Assembly: GCA_036397995.1 (NCBI GenBank)
Contig: DASWHX010000046.1
Location: forward strand, 19,668 to 83,667
Source of the DNA: DASWHX01 sp036397995
GTDB lineage: Bacteria; Bacteroidota; Bacteroidia; Cytophagales; Cyclobacteriaceae
Length of the DNA: 64,000 nt
Reading direction: 5' to 3'
Shown piece after piece: positions 9,501 through 17,457 of this stretch (its first letter is position 1; the number at the start of each line of letters is the position of its first letter). Made by a program: the position numbers and the translations under genes. The notes beneath the pieces are model-generated. The model had not been told where the DNA came from. It ran no database searches and saw only the letters and a program-made list of their open reading frames with translations.

Positions 9501-10831
9501 TAAGAATTGTCGATAAAAAGTCTAAAAGAGTTTTGATGACCAATCACGTTCCCTACGGAGCATTCCTTGTAGTTAAGAGCGGTGTAAAAGTTGAAAAAGG
9601 TGATGAACTGTGCTTCTGGGATCCATATAACGCCGTAATCCTGTCAGAAGTAGAAGGAACGATTGATTTTGACGCGATTGAAGAAGGTATAACCTTTCGT
9701 GAAGAAAGTGATGAGCAAACTGGTCACAGGGAAAAAGTTATTATTGATACAAAAGACAAAACGAAGAATCCCTCTATTGTCATCAAGAAAGGAAAAGAAG
9801 TGAAGTCTTACAATATTCCGGTAGGCGCTCACCTGGTAGTTGATATTAAGGATAAAGTAATCCCAGGACAGGTTTTGGCAAAAATTCCAAGAATAATGGG
9901 CAAGTCAAGAGATATTACCGGAGGTTTGCCGCGGGTAACAGAATTATTCGAAGCACGAAATCCTTCAAACCCGGCGGTAGTAAGTGAGATTGACGGAGTT
10001 GTCACATATGGTGCTATAAAGAGAGGGAACAGGGAAATCTTCATAGAATCAAAAGATGGTGTTAAGAAGAGATATTTGGTTTCTCTTTCAAAGCATATTC
10101 TTGTTCAGGATAACGACTATATCAGGGCAGGAGATCCTCTGTCTGACGGAGCCATTACTCCCGCCGACATTCTTGCTATCAAAGGTCCTACAGCCGTACA
10201 AGAGTATCTCGTAAATGAAATTCAGGAAGTTTACAGACTTCAAGGTGTTAAGATAAATGACAAACACATAGAGGCGATTGTGAGCCAAATGATGCAGAAA
10301 GTGGAAATTATTGAGGCTGGTGATACCAATTTCCTCCAGGGGCAAACGGTTGATAAATTTGCCTTCCAGGAAGAAAATGATTCTGTTCTTGATGTGAAAG
10401 TAGTAACTGACCCTGGTGATTCAGAATCATTAAAAGCGGGACAAATTGTTTCCTCACGAAAATTGCGTGACGAAAACTCCAGCTTAAGAAGAAGAGATCT
10501 AAAAATTGTTGCAGTTCGTGACGCAGAAGCAGCCGTAAGCCGTCCAACATTGCAGGGAATCACCCAGGCATCACTTGGAACGGAAAGCTTCATTTCGGCA
10601 GCTTCATTCCAGGAAACAACCAAAGTGCTGAGCGAAGCATCAATCCGTGGTAAAATAGATCTCCTCAATGGATTGAAGGAAAACGTAATTGTTGGTCATC
10701 TTATTCCGGCCGGAACTGGTCAGAAAAGATTCAAGAATCTTATCGTTGGTTCTCAGGAAGAGTATGACACATTAATAGCATCCAAGGAAGAATTCAATAG
10801 AGAAAAGGCTGAAGAAGTAACTCAGGATTAA
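6518..10831 (+). CDS. rpoC: DNA-directed RNA polymerase subunit beta'
   Basis: This is the catalytic beta' subunit, 1437 residues. The N-terminal zinc ribbon is present ([20 protein letters not shown]). The Mg-binding loop NADFDGDQM is at about residues 472-480 and supplies the three catalytic aspartates. The bridge-helix/trigger-loop region has [20 protein letters not shown]. A second cysteine cluster ([11 protein letters not shown]) precedes it, with the fourth Cys upstream. The C-terminus is normal for Bacteroidota. The stop codon overlaps the ATG of the DUF3467 gene by one base, so the two are translationally coupled. Confidence 0.98.
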   Translation: [1437 protein letters not shown]

Positions 10832-11157
10832 TGGCAGATTCAAAAGAAAATAAAGCAAAGCAAAACCAAATCAACATAGAGCTTTCAGAAGAAATCGCTG
10901 AAGGGATATATGCGAATTTGGCCATGATTGCCCACTCAAATAGTGAGTTTGTGATAGATTTTATCCGCTTAATGCCAGGAGTACCCAAAGCAAAAGTGAA
11001 ATCCAGAATTGTAATTACTCCGGAACATGCTAAGCGACTCCTTCATGCTCTTGGTGAGAACATTTCAAAATATGAAGACACCTTTGGCCCTATTAAGAAA
11101 ACGGATGAAACCCCAAAATTTCCAATAAATTTTGGAGGCACTGTTGGAGAGGCTTGA
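10831..11157 (+). CDS. DUF3467 family protein
   Basis: This is a small acidic protein of 108 residues. I recognise the DUF3467 pattern: ELSEEIAEGIYANLAMIAHSNSEFVIDFIRLMPGVPKAKVKSRIVITPEHAKRLL in successive segments, followed by a short flexible tail. It resembles a bacterial relative of a phage or immune-protein beta fold, but no function is established that I can name. The ATG overlaps the rpoC stop (TAATG), and the same placement behind rpoC is common in Bacteroidota, which points to a role close to RNA polymerase or to transcription-translation. That role is inference from context only. Confidence 0.85.
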   Translation: MADSKENKAKQNQINIELSEEIAEGIYANLAMIAHSNSEFVIDFIRLMPGVPKAKVKSRIVITPEHAKRLLHALGENISKYEDTFGPIKKTDETPKFPINFGGTVGEA

Positions 11158-11238
11158 GTAAAAATAATTCGGTCAGTCGGTGGTTGCATTTCGTGTTTAC
11201 TGCAGCTCTGTTTTGTAAATAAATTTGAATTATGAGGC

Positions 11239-11269
11239 TTGTAAACTAGCATTTAAAGCTATACCTTTG
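11239..11269 (+). promoter_or_regulatory. Bacteroidota-type promoter for rpsL-rpsG-fusA-rpsJ
   Basis: TTG at 11239-11241 is separated by 20 bases from TACCTTTG at 11262-11269. This matches the known Bacteroidota primary-sigma consensus (TTTG, 19-21 bases, TAnnTTTG). The start of transcription should be near 11273, about 53 bases before the rpsL ATG. Confidence 0.7.
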
Positions 11270-11282
11270 CAATCCGAAATTT

Positions 11283-11302
11283 GGGCATTTATGCCCGTTT
11301 TT
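11283..11302 (+). promoter_or_regulatory. Leader hairpin with T-tract ahead of rpsL
   Basis: GGGCAT (11283-11288) pairs with ATGCCC (11291-11296), then G and TTTTT (11298-11302). It lies about 10 bases inside the predicted transcript, so it looks like a 5' leader attenuator or a protein-binding hairpin, not the end of the previous unit. Similar but weaker hairpins follow the rplC and rpsH promoters. Confidence 0.55.
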
Positions 11303-11325
11303 GATTATAAATAAAAGATTCTTTA

Positions 11326-11700
11326 ATGCCTACCATACAACAGTTAGTAAGAAAGGGAAGGAAAAAGCTGACCTCAAAATCGAAGTCACCTGCGCTTGAT
11401 TCATGTCCACAAAAGAGAGGAGTGTGTACCCGCGTTTACACCACTACTCCCAAAAAGCCAAATTCCGCGATGAGAAAAGTGGCCAGGGTTAGATTGACAA
11501 ATCAAAAAGAAGTCAATGCCTATATACCAGGTGAAGGACATAACTTGCAGGAACACTCCATCGTGTTGATCAGAGGCGGCAGAGTAAAAGATCTTCCCGG
11601 AGTAAGGTATCATATAATTCGGGGCGCTCTGGATACCGCCGGAGTAAGCGGCAGGTTGCAAAGAAGATCCAAGTACGGTGCCAAAAGACCCAAGAAGTAA
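11326..11700 (+). CDS. rpsL: 30S ribosomal protein S12
   Basis: S12 (uS12) sits at the decoding centre and affects fidelity. The 124-residue protein carries TTTPKKPNSAMRK and GRVKDLPGVRYH. Both lysines whose substitution gives streptomycin resistance in other bacteria are present, so the genotype looks sensitive. It is the first gene of the str-type operon, behind its own promoter and leader hairpin. rpsG begins 11 bases downstream. Confidence 0.98.
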   Translation: MPTIQQLVRKGRKKLTSKSKSPALDSCPQKRGVCTRVYTTTPKKPNSAMRKVARVRLTNQKEVNAYIPGEGHNLQEHSIVLIRGGRVKDLPGVRYHIIRGALDTAGVSGRLQRRSKYGAKRPKK

Positions 11701-11711
11701 TTTATTGAGTA

Positions 11712-12179
11712 ATGAGAAAAGCAAAACCAAAGAAGAGATACATTCTGCCTGACCCAAAGTACCATGATACTTTGGTTTCTAAATTTGTGAACTGTTTAAT
11801 GATTGAGGGCAAGAAAAATAAAGCGTACAATATTTTCTATGGAGCTATAGATCTGGTTGAAGATAAATTGAAAGAAAATGGTTTAGAGGCCTGGAAAAAA
11901 GCATTGAATAATATAACGCCCTCAGTTGAGGTTAAAAGCAGGAGAGTTGGAGGTGCAACTTTTCAGGTTCCACTTGAAGTTAGACCGGAAAGAAAGATAT
12001 CATTGGGCATCAAATGGCTAATTAAATACTCAGAGGCTCGCGGAGAAAAAACAATGACCGAAAAGTTAGCCGCAGAAATAATAGCGGCAACCAAAGGTGA
12101 AGGTGGAGCGGTAAAGAAGAAAGACGATACTCATAGAATGGCTGAAGCCAATAAGGCATTTTCACACTTCAGATTATAA
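11712..12179 (+). CDS. rpsG: 30S ribosomal protein S7
   Basis: S7 (uS7) nucleates assembly of the 30S head and borders the E site. The protein has 155 residues, normal for the family. It shows the N-terminal YILPDPKYHDTLVSKFVNCLM segment (KFVN signature) and the conserved GGATFQVPLEVRPERK. The C-terminus HRMAEANKAFSHFRL is typical. fusA begins 3 bases after its stop, so the two are co-translated. Confidence 0.98.
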   Translation: MRKAKPKKRYILPDPKYHDTLVSKFVNCLMIEGKKNKAYNIFYGAIDLVEDKLKENGLEAWKKALNNITPSVEVKSRRVGGATFQVPLEVRPERKISLGIKWLIKYSEARGEKTMTEKLAAEIIAATKGEGGAVKKKDDTHRMAEANKAFSHFRL

Positions 12180-12182
12180 TCA

Positions 12183-14315
12183 ATGGCCAAGAAAGAACTC
12201 AGAAGATTAAGGAACATTGGGATTATGGCCCATATTGATGCAGGTAAAACAACCACTACCGAAAGAATTCTATATTATACCGGATTAAGTCACAAAATTG
12301 GTGAAGTACATGATGGCGCTGCAATAATGGACTGGATGGAGCAGGAACAGGAGCGTGGAATTACTATCACATCAGCAGCAACTACTACCTCCTGGAAGTA
12401 TCCAACTGATCAAGGTCATACAGTAGATAAGACCGAGGAGTATATGATTAATATAATAGATACTCCAGGTCACGTAGACTTCACTGTTGAGGTTGAACGA
12501 TCCCTAAGAGTATTGGATGGCGCTGTGGCATTATTTTGTGCTGTCTCAGGTGTGGAACCTCAATCTGAAACAGTATGGAGACAAGCGGATAAATATAAAG
12601 TACCCAGGATTTGTTTTGTAAATAAAATGGACAGATCTGGTGCTGATTTCTTCAACGTTGTTTCTGAAATCAAATCCAAACTGGGAGCAAATCCCATCCC
12701 TTTACAAGTTCCTATTGGAGCAGAAGAAACTTTCAAAGGAGTGGTAGACCTCATTACCGATAAGGCAATTGTGTGGAACGATGACGATTTGGGAATGACA
12801 TATAAAGTGATTGATCTTCCCGAAGATCTTAAAGAAACCGTTTTTGAATGGAAGCAAAAACTTGTTGAAAATGTAGCGGAATACGACGATGTGATTCTGG
12901 AGAAGTTCTTCGATAACCCAAGATCAATAACTGAAAAAGAATTAAGAGCAGCTATCCGCAAAGCGGTGATAGATATGAAAATCTATCCTGTCTTCTGTGG
13001 GTCAGCTTTCAAAAATAAAGGTGTTCAGGCTGTGCTCGATGCTGTTTGTTCTTACTTACCATCACCCATTGATTTGCCCCCTGTAATAGGGGCTAATCCA
13101 TATTCCGGTAAGGAAGAAGAAAGAAAGCCGGATGCCAATGGTCCTTTCGCCGCTTTAGCATTCAAGATTGCAACGGATCCATTCGTGGGCAGGCTTTGCT
13201 TTTTCCGTGTTTACTCAGGTACACTTAATGCGGGTTCTTATGTTTTGAACATGCGAACAGAAAAAAAGGAAAGAATTTCGCGTTTAATGCAAATGCATTC
13301 AAACAAACAAAACCCGATAGATGTTGTTGAAGCTGGGGATATTTGTGCGGGTGTTGGATTTAAAGATATTAAAACCGGAGATACTTTGGTTGATGAGAAA
13401 CATCCAGTTGTTCTTGAATCAATGAGTTTCCCGGAACCTGTTATCGGTTACGCAATTGAAGCCAGGAAGCAAGCAGATGTAGATAAACTTAGTATTGCAA
13501 TTTCAAAATTAGTGGAAGAAGACCCAACTTTAACCGTTATGACTGACCATGAAACAGGTCAAACGGTTTTAAAAGGTATGGGCGAGCTTCACCTTGAAAT
13601 TATTCTTGACAGACTTAAAAGAGAATTTAAAGTTGAGGTTAACCAGGGGGCTCCACAAGTTGCCTACAAAGAAGCTTTAACGAAAAGAATAGAACATAAA
13701 GAAGTTTATAAGAAGCAAACCGGAGGTAGAGGAAAGTTTGCTGATATCTCATTCGAGATTGGACCCAGGGAAGATAACATTCCGGGATTAAAATTTGAAA
13801 ATGCAATAGTAGGTGGCGCAATACCCAAAGAATTTATCCCTGCTGTCCAAAAAGGATTTGAACAGGCGATGGTTAATGGTCCATTGGCAGGCTATCCTAT
13901 AGATTCCATGCATGTAAGATTATTTCATGGTTCCTACCATGACGTGGATTCTGACTCCTTATCTTTTGAAATGGCTGCCCGGATTGGCTTTAAGGATTCG
14001 TCGAAAAAAGCATCTCCAATCATACTCGAGCCCATTATGGCTGTCGAAGTAGTTACACCTGATGAATATACAGGACCCGTTACCGGTGACCTCAATAAAA
14101 GGAGAGGAATAATGAAAGGAATGGATTCCAAGGGTGGAGCTAAAGTTATTAAAGCGGATGTTCCATTATCAGAACTTTTCGGCTACGTTACCGATTTGAG
14201 AACCATCTCATCGGGCAGAGCATCGGCTTCATTGACATTCTCACATTACAATCCGGTTCCAAAGAACCTGTCGGAATCTATAATAGAAAAGGTAAAAGGT
14301 GCACCAGTTAATTAG
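12183..14315 (+). CDS. fusA: Translation elongation factor G
   Basis: EF-G is the GTPase that drives tRNA-mRNA translocation and, with RRF, ribosome recycling. The 710-residue protein has G1 (AHIDAGKTTTTERILYYTG), the switch II region (DTPGHVDFTVEVERSLRVLDG), G4 (NKMDRSGADF) and G5 (GSAFKNKG). Domains II-V follow, including GRGKFADISFEIGP and the C-terminal GYVTDLRTISSGRASASLTF. Full length and normal. Only one EF-G is visible in this window. It is followed 8 bases later by rpsJ. Confidence 0.98.
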   Translation: MAKKELRRLRNIGIMAHIDAGKTTTTERILYYTGLSHKIGEVHDGAAIMDWMEQEQERGITITSAATTTSWKYPTDQGHTVDKTEEYMINIIDTPGHVDFTVEVERSLRVLDGAVALFCAVSGVEPQSETVWRQADKYKVPRICFVNKMDRSGADFFNVVSEIKSKLGANPIPLQVPIGAEETFKGVVDLITDKAIVWNDDDLGMTYKVIDLPEDLKETVFEWKQKLVENVAEYDDVILEKFFDNPRSITEKELRAAIRKAVIDMKIYPVFCGSAFKNKGVQAVLDAVCSYLPSPIDLPPVIGANPYSGKEEERKPDANGPFAALAFKIATDPFVGRLCFFRVYSGTLNAGSYVLNMRTEKKERISRLMQMHSNKQNPIDVVEAGDICAGVGFKDIKTGDTLVDEKHPVVLESMSFPEPVIGYAIEARKQADVDKLSIAISKLVEEDPTLTVMTDHETGQTVLKGMGELHLEIILDRLKREFKVEVNQGAPQVAYKEALTKRIEHKEVYKKQTGGRGKFADISFEIGPREDNIPGLKFENAIVGGAIPKEFIPAVQKGFEQAMVNGPLAGYPIDSMHVRLFHGSYHDVDSDSLSFEMAARIGFKDSSKKASPIILEPIMAVEVVTPDEYTGPVTGDLNKRRGIMKGMDSKGGAKVIKADVPLSELFGYVTDLRTISSGRASASLTFSHYNPVPKNLSESIIEKVKGAPVN

Positions 14316-14323
14316 CAATCAAA

Positions 14324-14629
14324 ATGAACCAGAAAATTCGAATTAAATTAAAGTCTTACGACCACAACCTTGTGGATAAATCCTCTGAAAAAATCGTAAG
14401 AGCAGTTAAAACAACCGGTGCAATCGTAAGTGGACCCATTCCTCTTCCAACCGAAAAGGAAAAGTTTACAGTACTGCGTTCTCCACACGTAAATAAAAAA
14501 TCGAGGGAACAGTTTCAACTTTGTACATATAAGCGTTTGGTTGACATATATTCAAACAGTGCAAAGACCGTTGATGCGTTGATGAAACTTGAACTTCCCA
14601 GCGGGGTTGATGTAGAAATAAAGGTCTGA
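14324..14629 (+). CDS. rpsJ: 30S ribosomal protein S10
   Basis: S10 (uS10) is a 30S head protein and the docking partner of NusG (NusE function). Its 101 residues include KIRIKLKSYDHNLVDKSSEK and the signature around GPIPLPTEKEKFTVLRSPHVNKKSREQF. In many bacteria rpsJ heads the S10 operon. Here it ends the rpsL-rpsG-fusA unit and is separated from rplC by a strong terminator and a promoter. Confidence 0.98.
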   Translation: MNQKIRIKLKSYDHNLVDKSSEKIVRAVKTTGAIVSGPIPLPTEKEKFTVLRSPHVNKKSREQFQLCTYKRLVDIYSNSAKTVDALMKLELPSGVDVEIKV

Positions 14630-14650
14630 TAAAAACAATATTGTAAATCA

Positions 14651-14686
14651 AAGAGAACCAATCAGTTAAGCTTGGTTCTCTTTTTT
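14651..14686 (+). terminator. Rho-independent terminator after rpsJ
   Basis: GAGAACCAA (14653-14661) pairs perfectly with TTGGTTCTC (14672-14680), extended by flanking A-T pairs, with a 10-base loop. TTTTTT (14681-14686) follows. This is one of the two clearest terminators in the window and ends the rpsL-rpsG-fusA-rpsJ transcript. Confidence 0.92.
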
Positions 14687-14715
14687 ATGGGCTAAAACAA
14701 ATTTAAAAGGTTCGC

Positions 14716-14746
14716 TTTGGCCTAAATCTATTAATTGCTATCTTTG
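14716..14746 (+). promoter_or_regulatory. Bacteroidota-type promoter for the rplC cluster
   Basis: TTTG (14716-14719), 19 bases, then TATCTTTG (14739-14746): an exact match to the TTTG/TAnnTTTG consensus. Transcription should start near 14750. A weak hairpin (TGAG 14758-14761 with CTCA 14768-14771, then TTTT) follows in the leader. Confidence 0.8.
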
Positions 14747-14806
14747 CAGTCCATTTTTGAGGTATTTCTCATTTTGTGACAAAAACAATTAAAAGTCTGA
14801 AGTAAG

Positions 14807-15439
14807 ATGTCAGGAATTATTGGAAAAAAAATCGGAATGACTAGCATTTTTGACGCTGAAGGAAGGAATGTGCCCTGCACTCTCATTCAGGCTGGACCTT
14901 GTATTGTTACACAAATTAGAAACAAAGAAACTGACGGATACAATGCAGTTCAACTGGCCTATCAAGATGTTAAAGATAAGCATACAACAAAGGCTTTAAA
15001 GGGACATTTTGCTAAAGCAAATACAACGCCCAAAAGAAAAGTAGTGGAGTTTAGAGACTTCCGAATAGAATTTGAAACCGAAGTCAAGGTTGGGCTTGAA
15101 GTTAAAGTTGGTGAAGTTTTTAAAGAAGGTGAATTCCTGGATGCCATCGGAACCTCCAAAGGGAAAGGATTTCAAGGCGTTGTAAAGAGATATAATTTCG
15201 GAGGTGTTGGCGAAGCTACACACGGTCAGCACAATAGACTCAGGGCACCGGGTTCAATTGGTGGCTCCTCCTTCCCATCAAGAGTATTTAAAGGAATGAG
15301 AATGGCGGGAAGAATGGGAGGAAATCGTGTGAAGGCGATAAACTTGAAAGTAATGAAAATTATTCCTGAGCAAAATTTAATTCTCATTAGTGGTTCGGTT
15401 CCGGGTGCAATTAATTCAACTATAATTTTAGAAAAATAA
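14807..15439 (+). CDS. rplC: 50S ribosomal protein L3
   Basis: L3 (uL3) is an early assembly protein whose finger reaches the peptidyl transferase centre. The 210-residue protein shows GIIGKKIGMTSIF at the N-terminus and the central loop with KGFQGVVKRYNFGG, HGQHNRLRAPGSIG and FKGMRMAGRMGG. The conserved Gln in HGQHN is the residue methylated in other bacteria. It is the first gene of a long co-directional ribosomal cluster and starts about 57 bases after the predicted transcription start. Confidence 0.98.
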   Translation: MSGIIGKKIGMTSIFDAEGRNVPCTLIQAGPCIVTQIRNKETDGYNAVQLAYQDVKDKHTTKALKGHFAKANTTPKRKVVEFRDFRIEFETEVKVGLEVKVGEVFKEGEFLDAIGTSKGKGFQGVVKRYNFGGVGEATHGQHNRLRAPGSIGGSSFPSRVFKGMRMAGRMGGNRVKAINLKVMKIIPEQNLILISGSVPGAINSTIILEK

Positions 15440-15443
15440 AAAA

Positions 15444-16070
15444 ATGAATCTTTCGGTATATACTCATAGCGGAAGCGATACGGGCAGAAAGATTAGCCTG
15501 GTTAAAGAGATTTTTGGTGCCGAGCCAAATGACCACGCTATCTATCTGGATGTGAAGCAGTTTCTTGCCAATCAAAGGCAGGGCACCCACAAATCCAAAC
15601 AGCGAAACGAAGTGAGCGGGTCAACGCGGAAGTTAAGAAAACAGAAGGGAAGCGGTGCGGCAAGGGTTGGCAGTATTAAATCTCCGTTGTTCAGAGGAGG
15701 GGGAAGAGTTTTCGGACCACAACCGCGAGACTATAGCTTTAAGCTTAATAAGAAGCTAAAAAAATTAGCCAGGATTTCAGCGCTTTCATATAAAGCAAAA
15801 GATAAAGCAATTACCGTTGTTGAGGATTTTACCTTTGATGAAGTTAAAACCCGGAATTATGTCAACATGTTGAATTCGCTTTCCCTTGGAGATAAGAAAA
15901 CTCTTCTTGTCATGCCCAAATCAGACAAGAATGTAATTCTGGCCGGTAGAAATATTAAAAAGGCCGCAATAACAACAGCTGATAACCTGAATACTTACGA
16001 TGTTCTCAACGCGGATAACCTATTGGTGATCGAAAGTTCATTGGACCGGATAAAAGAATTATTAAAATAA
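15444..16070 (+). CDS. rplD: 50S ribosomal protein L4
   Basis: L4 (uL4) lines the nascent peptide tunnel and in Escherichia coli represses the S10 operon. The 208-residue protein has the basic extended loop (SGSTRKLRKQKGSGAARVGS and GGGRVFGPQPRDYS), and the usual C-terminal half (NVILAGRNIKKAAITTADNL). It lies 4 bases after rplC. Its stop overlaps the rplW ATG by one base (TAATG). Confidence 0.97.
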   Translation: MNLSVYTHSGSDTGRKISLVKEIFGAEPNDHAIYLDVKQFLANQRQGTHKSKQRNEVSGSTRKLRKQKGSGAARVGSIKSPLFRGGGRVFGPQPRDYSFKLNKKLKKLARISALSYKAKDKAITVVEDFTFDEVKTRNYVNMLNSLSLGDKKTLLVMPKSDKNVILAGRNIKKAAITTADNLNTYDVLNADNLLVIESSLDRIKELLK

Positions 16071-16357
16071 TGAGTGTATTAATTAAACCATTGGTCACCG
16101 AGAAAATGTCAGCTCTTAATGAGAAAGGACAATATGGATTTGTTGTAAACAAAAAAGCAAATAAGATCCAAATAAGGCAGGAAATTGAAAAGACCTATGG
16201 TGTGAAAGTGCAGAGTGTACGAACTATGAGATATGGTGGAAAAGAAAAGTCACGCTATACAAAGGCAACTGTAATCGTTGGAAAAACTCCATCAATAAAA
16301 AAAGCTATCGTCCAGGTAGCAGATGGGGAGGTAATAGATTTTTATGGAGGTATTTAA
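16070..16357 (+). CDS. rplW: 50S ribosomal protein L23
   Basis: L23 (uL23) sits at the tunnel exit and is the docking site for trigger factor and SRP. The 95-residue product begins MSVLIKPLVTEKMSAL, has YGFVVNKKANKIQIRQEIEKTYGVKV and the basic segment MRYGGKEKSRYTKATVIV. Length is normal. The start overlaps the rplD stop by one base. Confidence 0.97.
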   Translation: MSVLIKPLVTEKMSALNEKGQYGFVVNKKANKIQIRQEIEKTYGVKVQSVRTMRYGGKEKSRYTKATVIVGKTPSIKKAIVQVADGEVIDFYGGI

Positions 16358-16369
16358 AAGAATCAGAGA

Positions 16370-17191
16370 ATGGCTGTTAAGAAATTGAAACCAACAACTC
16401 CCGGACAAAGATTTCGAGTTGCTTCTACAAGCAAGGAACTCACAAATAATAATCCGGAAAAATCTCTGACCAGATCTTCCAGGAAGACAGGAGGAAGAAA
16501 CAACCAGGGACGGATGACAATGCGATATATAGGTGGAGGACACAAGAAGAGATTCCGTGAAATCGATTTTAAGAGAAACAAGGTTGGAATTCCGGGTATG
16601 GTTAAAACAATTGAATACGATCCAAATCGTTCTGCTCGAATCGCTTTAATATTTTATCCGGATGGAGAGAAAAGATATATCCTTGCCCCTGCAGGGTTAA
16701 AAATTGGTCAACAAATTATTTCCGGACCAGAGGTCGCTCCCGAATTAGGCAATGCACTTCCGCTGTTAAAAATTCCTCTTGGTACCATTGTTCACAATGT
16801 AGAACTTAAGCCGGGTAAAGGTGGGTCGATGGCAAGGTCAGCAGGAAGTTATGCCCAACTTCTTGCAAGGGAAGATAAATATGCAACGCTGAAATTACCT
16901 TCCGGTGAAATGAGAATGGCTCTTGTTAATTGTTATGCTACAGTCGGTTCAGTGTCGAATTCGGATCATATGAATGAATCGCTGGGAAAGGCGGGCAGAA
17001 ATAGGTGGCTGGGCAGAAGACCAAGAGTGCGGGGCGTTGCAATGAACCCCGTCGATCATCCAATGGGTGGCGGAGAAGGAAAAGCATCAGGTGGGCATCC
17101 CCGGTCGAGAAATGGAAAATATGCGAAAGGTCTTAAAACCAGAAATAGAAATAAATATTCTAATAAACTAATAATAGGGAAGAAGAAATAA
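16370..17191 (+). CDS. rplB: 50S ribosomal protein L2
   Basis: L2 (uL2) is needed for subunit joining and supports peptidyl transferase. The 273-residue protein has the RNA-binding core (GHKKRFREIDFKRNK, IEYDPNRSARIALI) and the C-terminal signature RVRGVAMNPVDHPMGGGEG, including the conserved functional histidine in VDHP. It ends in the usual basic tail (KTRNRNKYSNKLIIGKKK). The stop overlaps the rpsS ATG by one base. Confidence 0.98.
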   Translation: MAVKKLKPTTPGQRFRVASTSKELTNNNPEKSLTRSSRKTGGRNNQGRMTMRYIGGGHKKRFREIDFKRNKVGIPGMVKTIEYDPNRSARIALIFYPDGEKRYILAPAGLKIGQQIISGPEVAPELGNALPLLKIPLGTIVHNVELKPGKGGSMARSAGSYAQLLAREDKYATLKLPSGEMRMALVNCYATVGSVSNSDHMNESLGKAGRNRWLGRRPRVRGVAMNPVDHPMGGGEGKASGGHPRSRNGKYAKGLKTRNRNKYSNKLIIGKKK

Positions 17192-17457
17192 TGTCAAGAT
17201 CGCTTAAGAAAGGTCCTTATATAGACTTCAGACTCCAAAAGAAGGTGGATTCAATGAATGAATCTGGAAAGAAATCTGTCATCAAAACCTGGTCAAGAAG
17301 ATCCATGATTTCACCGGACTTTGTAGGCCATACTTTCGCGGTGCACAATGGCAATAAATTCATACCGGTGTATATCACCGAAAATATGGTAGGACATAAG
17401 TTGGGCGAATTTGCCCCAACCAGAACCTACCGGGGTCATGCCAAAAAAACAGCGTAA
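17191..17457 (+). CDS. rpsS: 30S ribosomal protein S19
   Basis: S19 (uS19) is a head protein that contacts S13 and the A-site finger bridge. The 88 residues include MSRSLKKGPYIDFRLQKKV, TWSRRSMISPDFVGHTFAVHNG and GHKLGEFAPTRTYRGH. It overlaps both neighbours by one base (rplB before, rplV after), which gives tight translational coupling. Confidence 0.98.
   Translation: MSRSLKKGPYIDFRLQKKVDSMNESGKKSVIKTWSRRSMISPDFVGHTFAVHNGNKFIPVYITENMVGHKLGEFAPTRTYRGHAKKTA

Noticed and set aside
2621..11700. Rifampicin- or streptomycin-resistance alleles in rpoB or rpsL
   Set aside because: The usual resistance positions carry the sensitive residues.
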